Source: Candidatus Paceibacterota bacterium
Lineage (GTDB): Bacteria > Patescibacteriota > Minisyncoccia > Phycocordibacterales > JAQTLZ01
Length of the DNA stretch: 49,108 bases
Assembly (NCBI GenBank): GCA_028714635.1
Contig: JAQTLZ010000007.1
Span: 1 to 49,108 of the forward strand
Direction of reading: 5' to 3'
Below, in pieces: positions 48,954-49,108 of this stretch. Numbering within the stretch: the first letter of the stretch is position 1; each line of letters starts with the position of its first letter. The translations under genes were made by a program, and so were the position numbers. The notes below the pieces were generated by a model that saw only the letters and a program-made list of their open reading frames with translations, was not told where the DNA came from and made no database searches.

Positions 48954-49108
48954 TTATATTCTTGCCTCCATGACCGAGACGAAAGAAAATGCTCTTCCTT
49001 TTACAAAATGAAGTTCAATAATCCCTCGTTTCGCCAAATTTCGAGCGTGCTCCAAAACCTTTTTATTTGGCTTACCCTCGGAAAGTGGAAAAAACTCCAC
49101 TCGTTTTT
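48954..49108 (-). CDS. Partial gene, C-terminus only
   Basis: The last 50 codons of a minus-strand gene that continues beyond the window. The visible end reads KRVEFFPLSEGKPNKK, then LEHARNLAKRG, and stops with VMEARI. It is basic and probably cytoplasmic; the family cannot be told. The stop lies 36 bases before the rarA start, and the rarA -10 box is between them. Confidence 0.6.
   Translation of the reverse strand, partial: KRVEFFPLSEGKPNKKVLEHARNLAKRGIIELHFVKGRAFSFVSVMEARI

Overview
The window looks like a chromosomal segment of a small-genome bacterium of the Candidate Phyla Radiation (Patescibacteria, Parcubacteria-like). This is inferred from tight packing, frequent gene overlaps, many short unrecognised membrane or secreted proteins, reduced versions of universal proteins (a DnaX without its zinc module, a short RelA, a Clp ATPase with a dead first ATPase domain) and a surface protein with Ig-like, Pro/Thr-rich and peptidoglycan-binding-like parts. 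There is no rRNA, CRISPR array or complete mobile element. The standard code with all three stop codons fits, and no stretch over 300 bases lacks a gene.

Layout. 0-1.1 kb: methionine sulfoxide reductases msrA-msrB. 1.2-9 kb: a small Shine-Dalgarno-led gene, a putative HEEQH metalloprotease-like protein, a three-gene envelope operon ending in a DipZ-type thiol-redox protein, an FAD-linked oxidase and a HAD hydrolase. 9-17 kb: DEAD-box helicase, small membrane proteins, a GH18 protein, a YhiN-type flavoprotein, a GT8 glycosyltransferase, GIY-YIG protein, LapA-like protein, ABC-F ATPase and cold-shock protein. 17-20 kb: an 826-residue repetitive surface protein and a LOG-family enzyme. 20.4-22.5 kb: a pyrD-pyrC operon. 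22.6-26.5 kb: SWIB protein, reductase-like protein, DUF2200, and an amino-acid permease divergent from a putative winged-helix regulator. 26.5-28 kb: tRNA-Gln amid inverted repeats, and dnaX. 28-32.5 kb: an accessory island of short, GC-richer, self-contained genes around dus, including a catalytic-core-less IS1595 transposase derivative. 32.6-49 kb: mostly housekeeping (P-loop kinase, membrane Clp ATPase operon, ftsQ, serS, dprA, topA, relA, parB, tRNA-Leu, miaA, rarA) with more accessory genes between them.

How it works together. Two gene styles alternate. Most housekeeping genes have a TATAAT-like -10 box only 6-9 bases before ATG and no Shine-Dalgarno, so their mRNAs are probably leaderless. 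A second set has -35/-10 promoters, 30-140 base leaders, strong Shine-Dalgarno sites and usually their own intrinsic terminator. Most of this second set are unrecognised or degenerate-family proteins: an IS1595 derivative, an acyl-carrier-like protein without its serine, and a histidine-phosphatase-like protein without its histidines. A structured candidate small RNA lies between topA and relA. I consider the two-style organisation and these derived proteins, together with the membrane-anchored Clp system, the most novel content.
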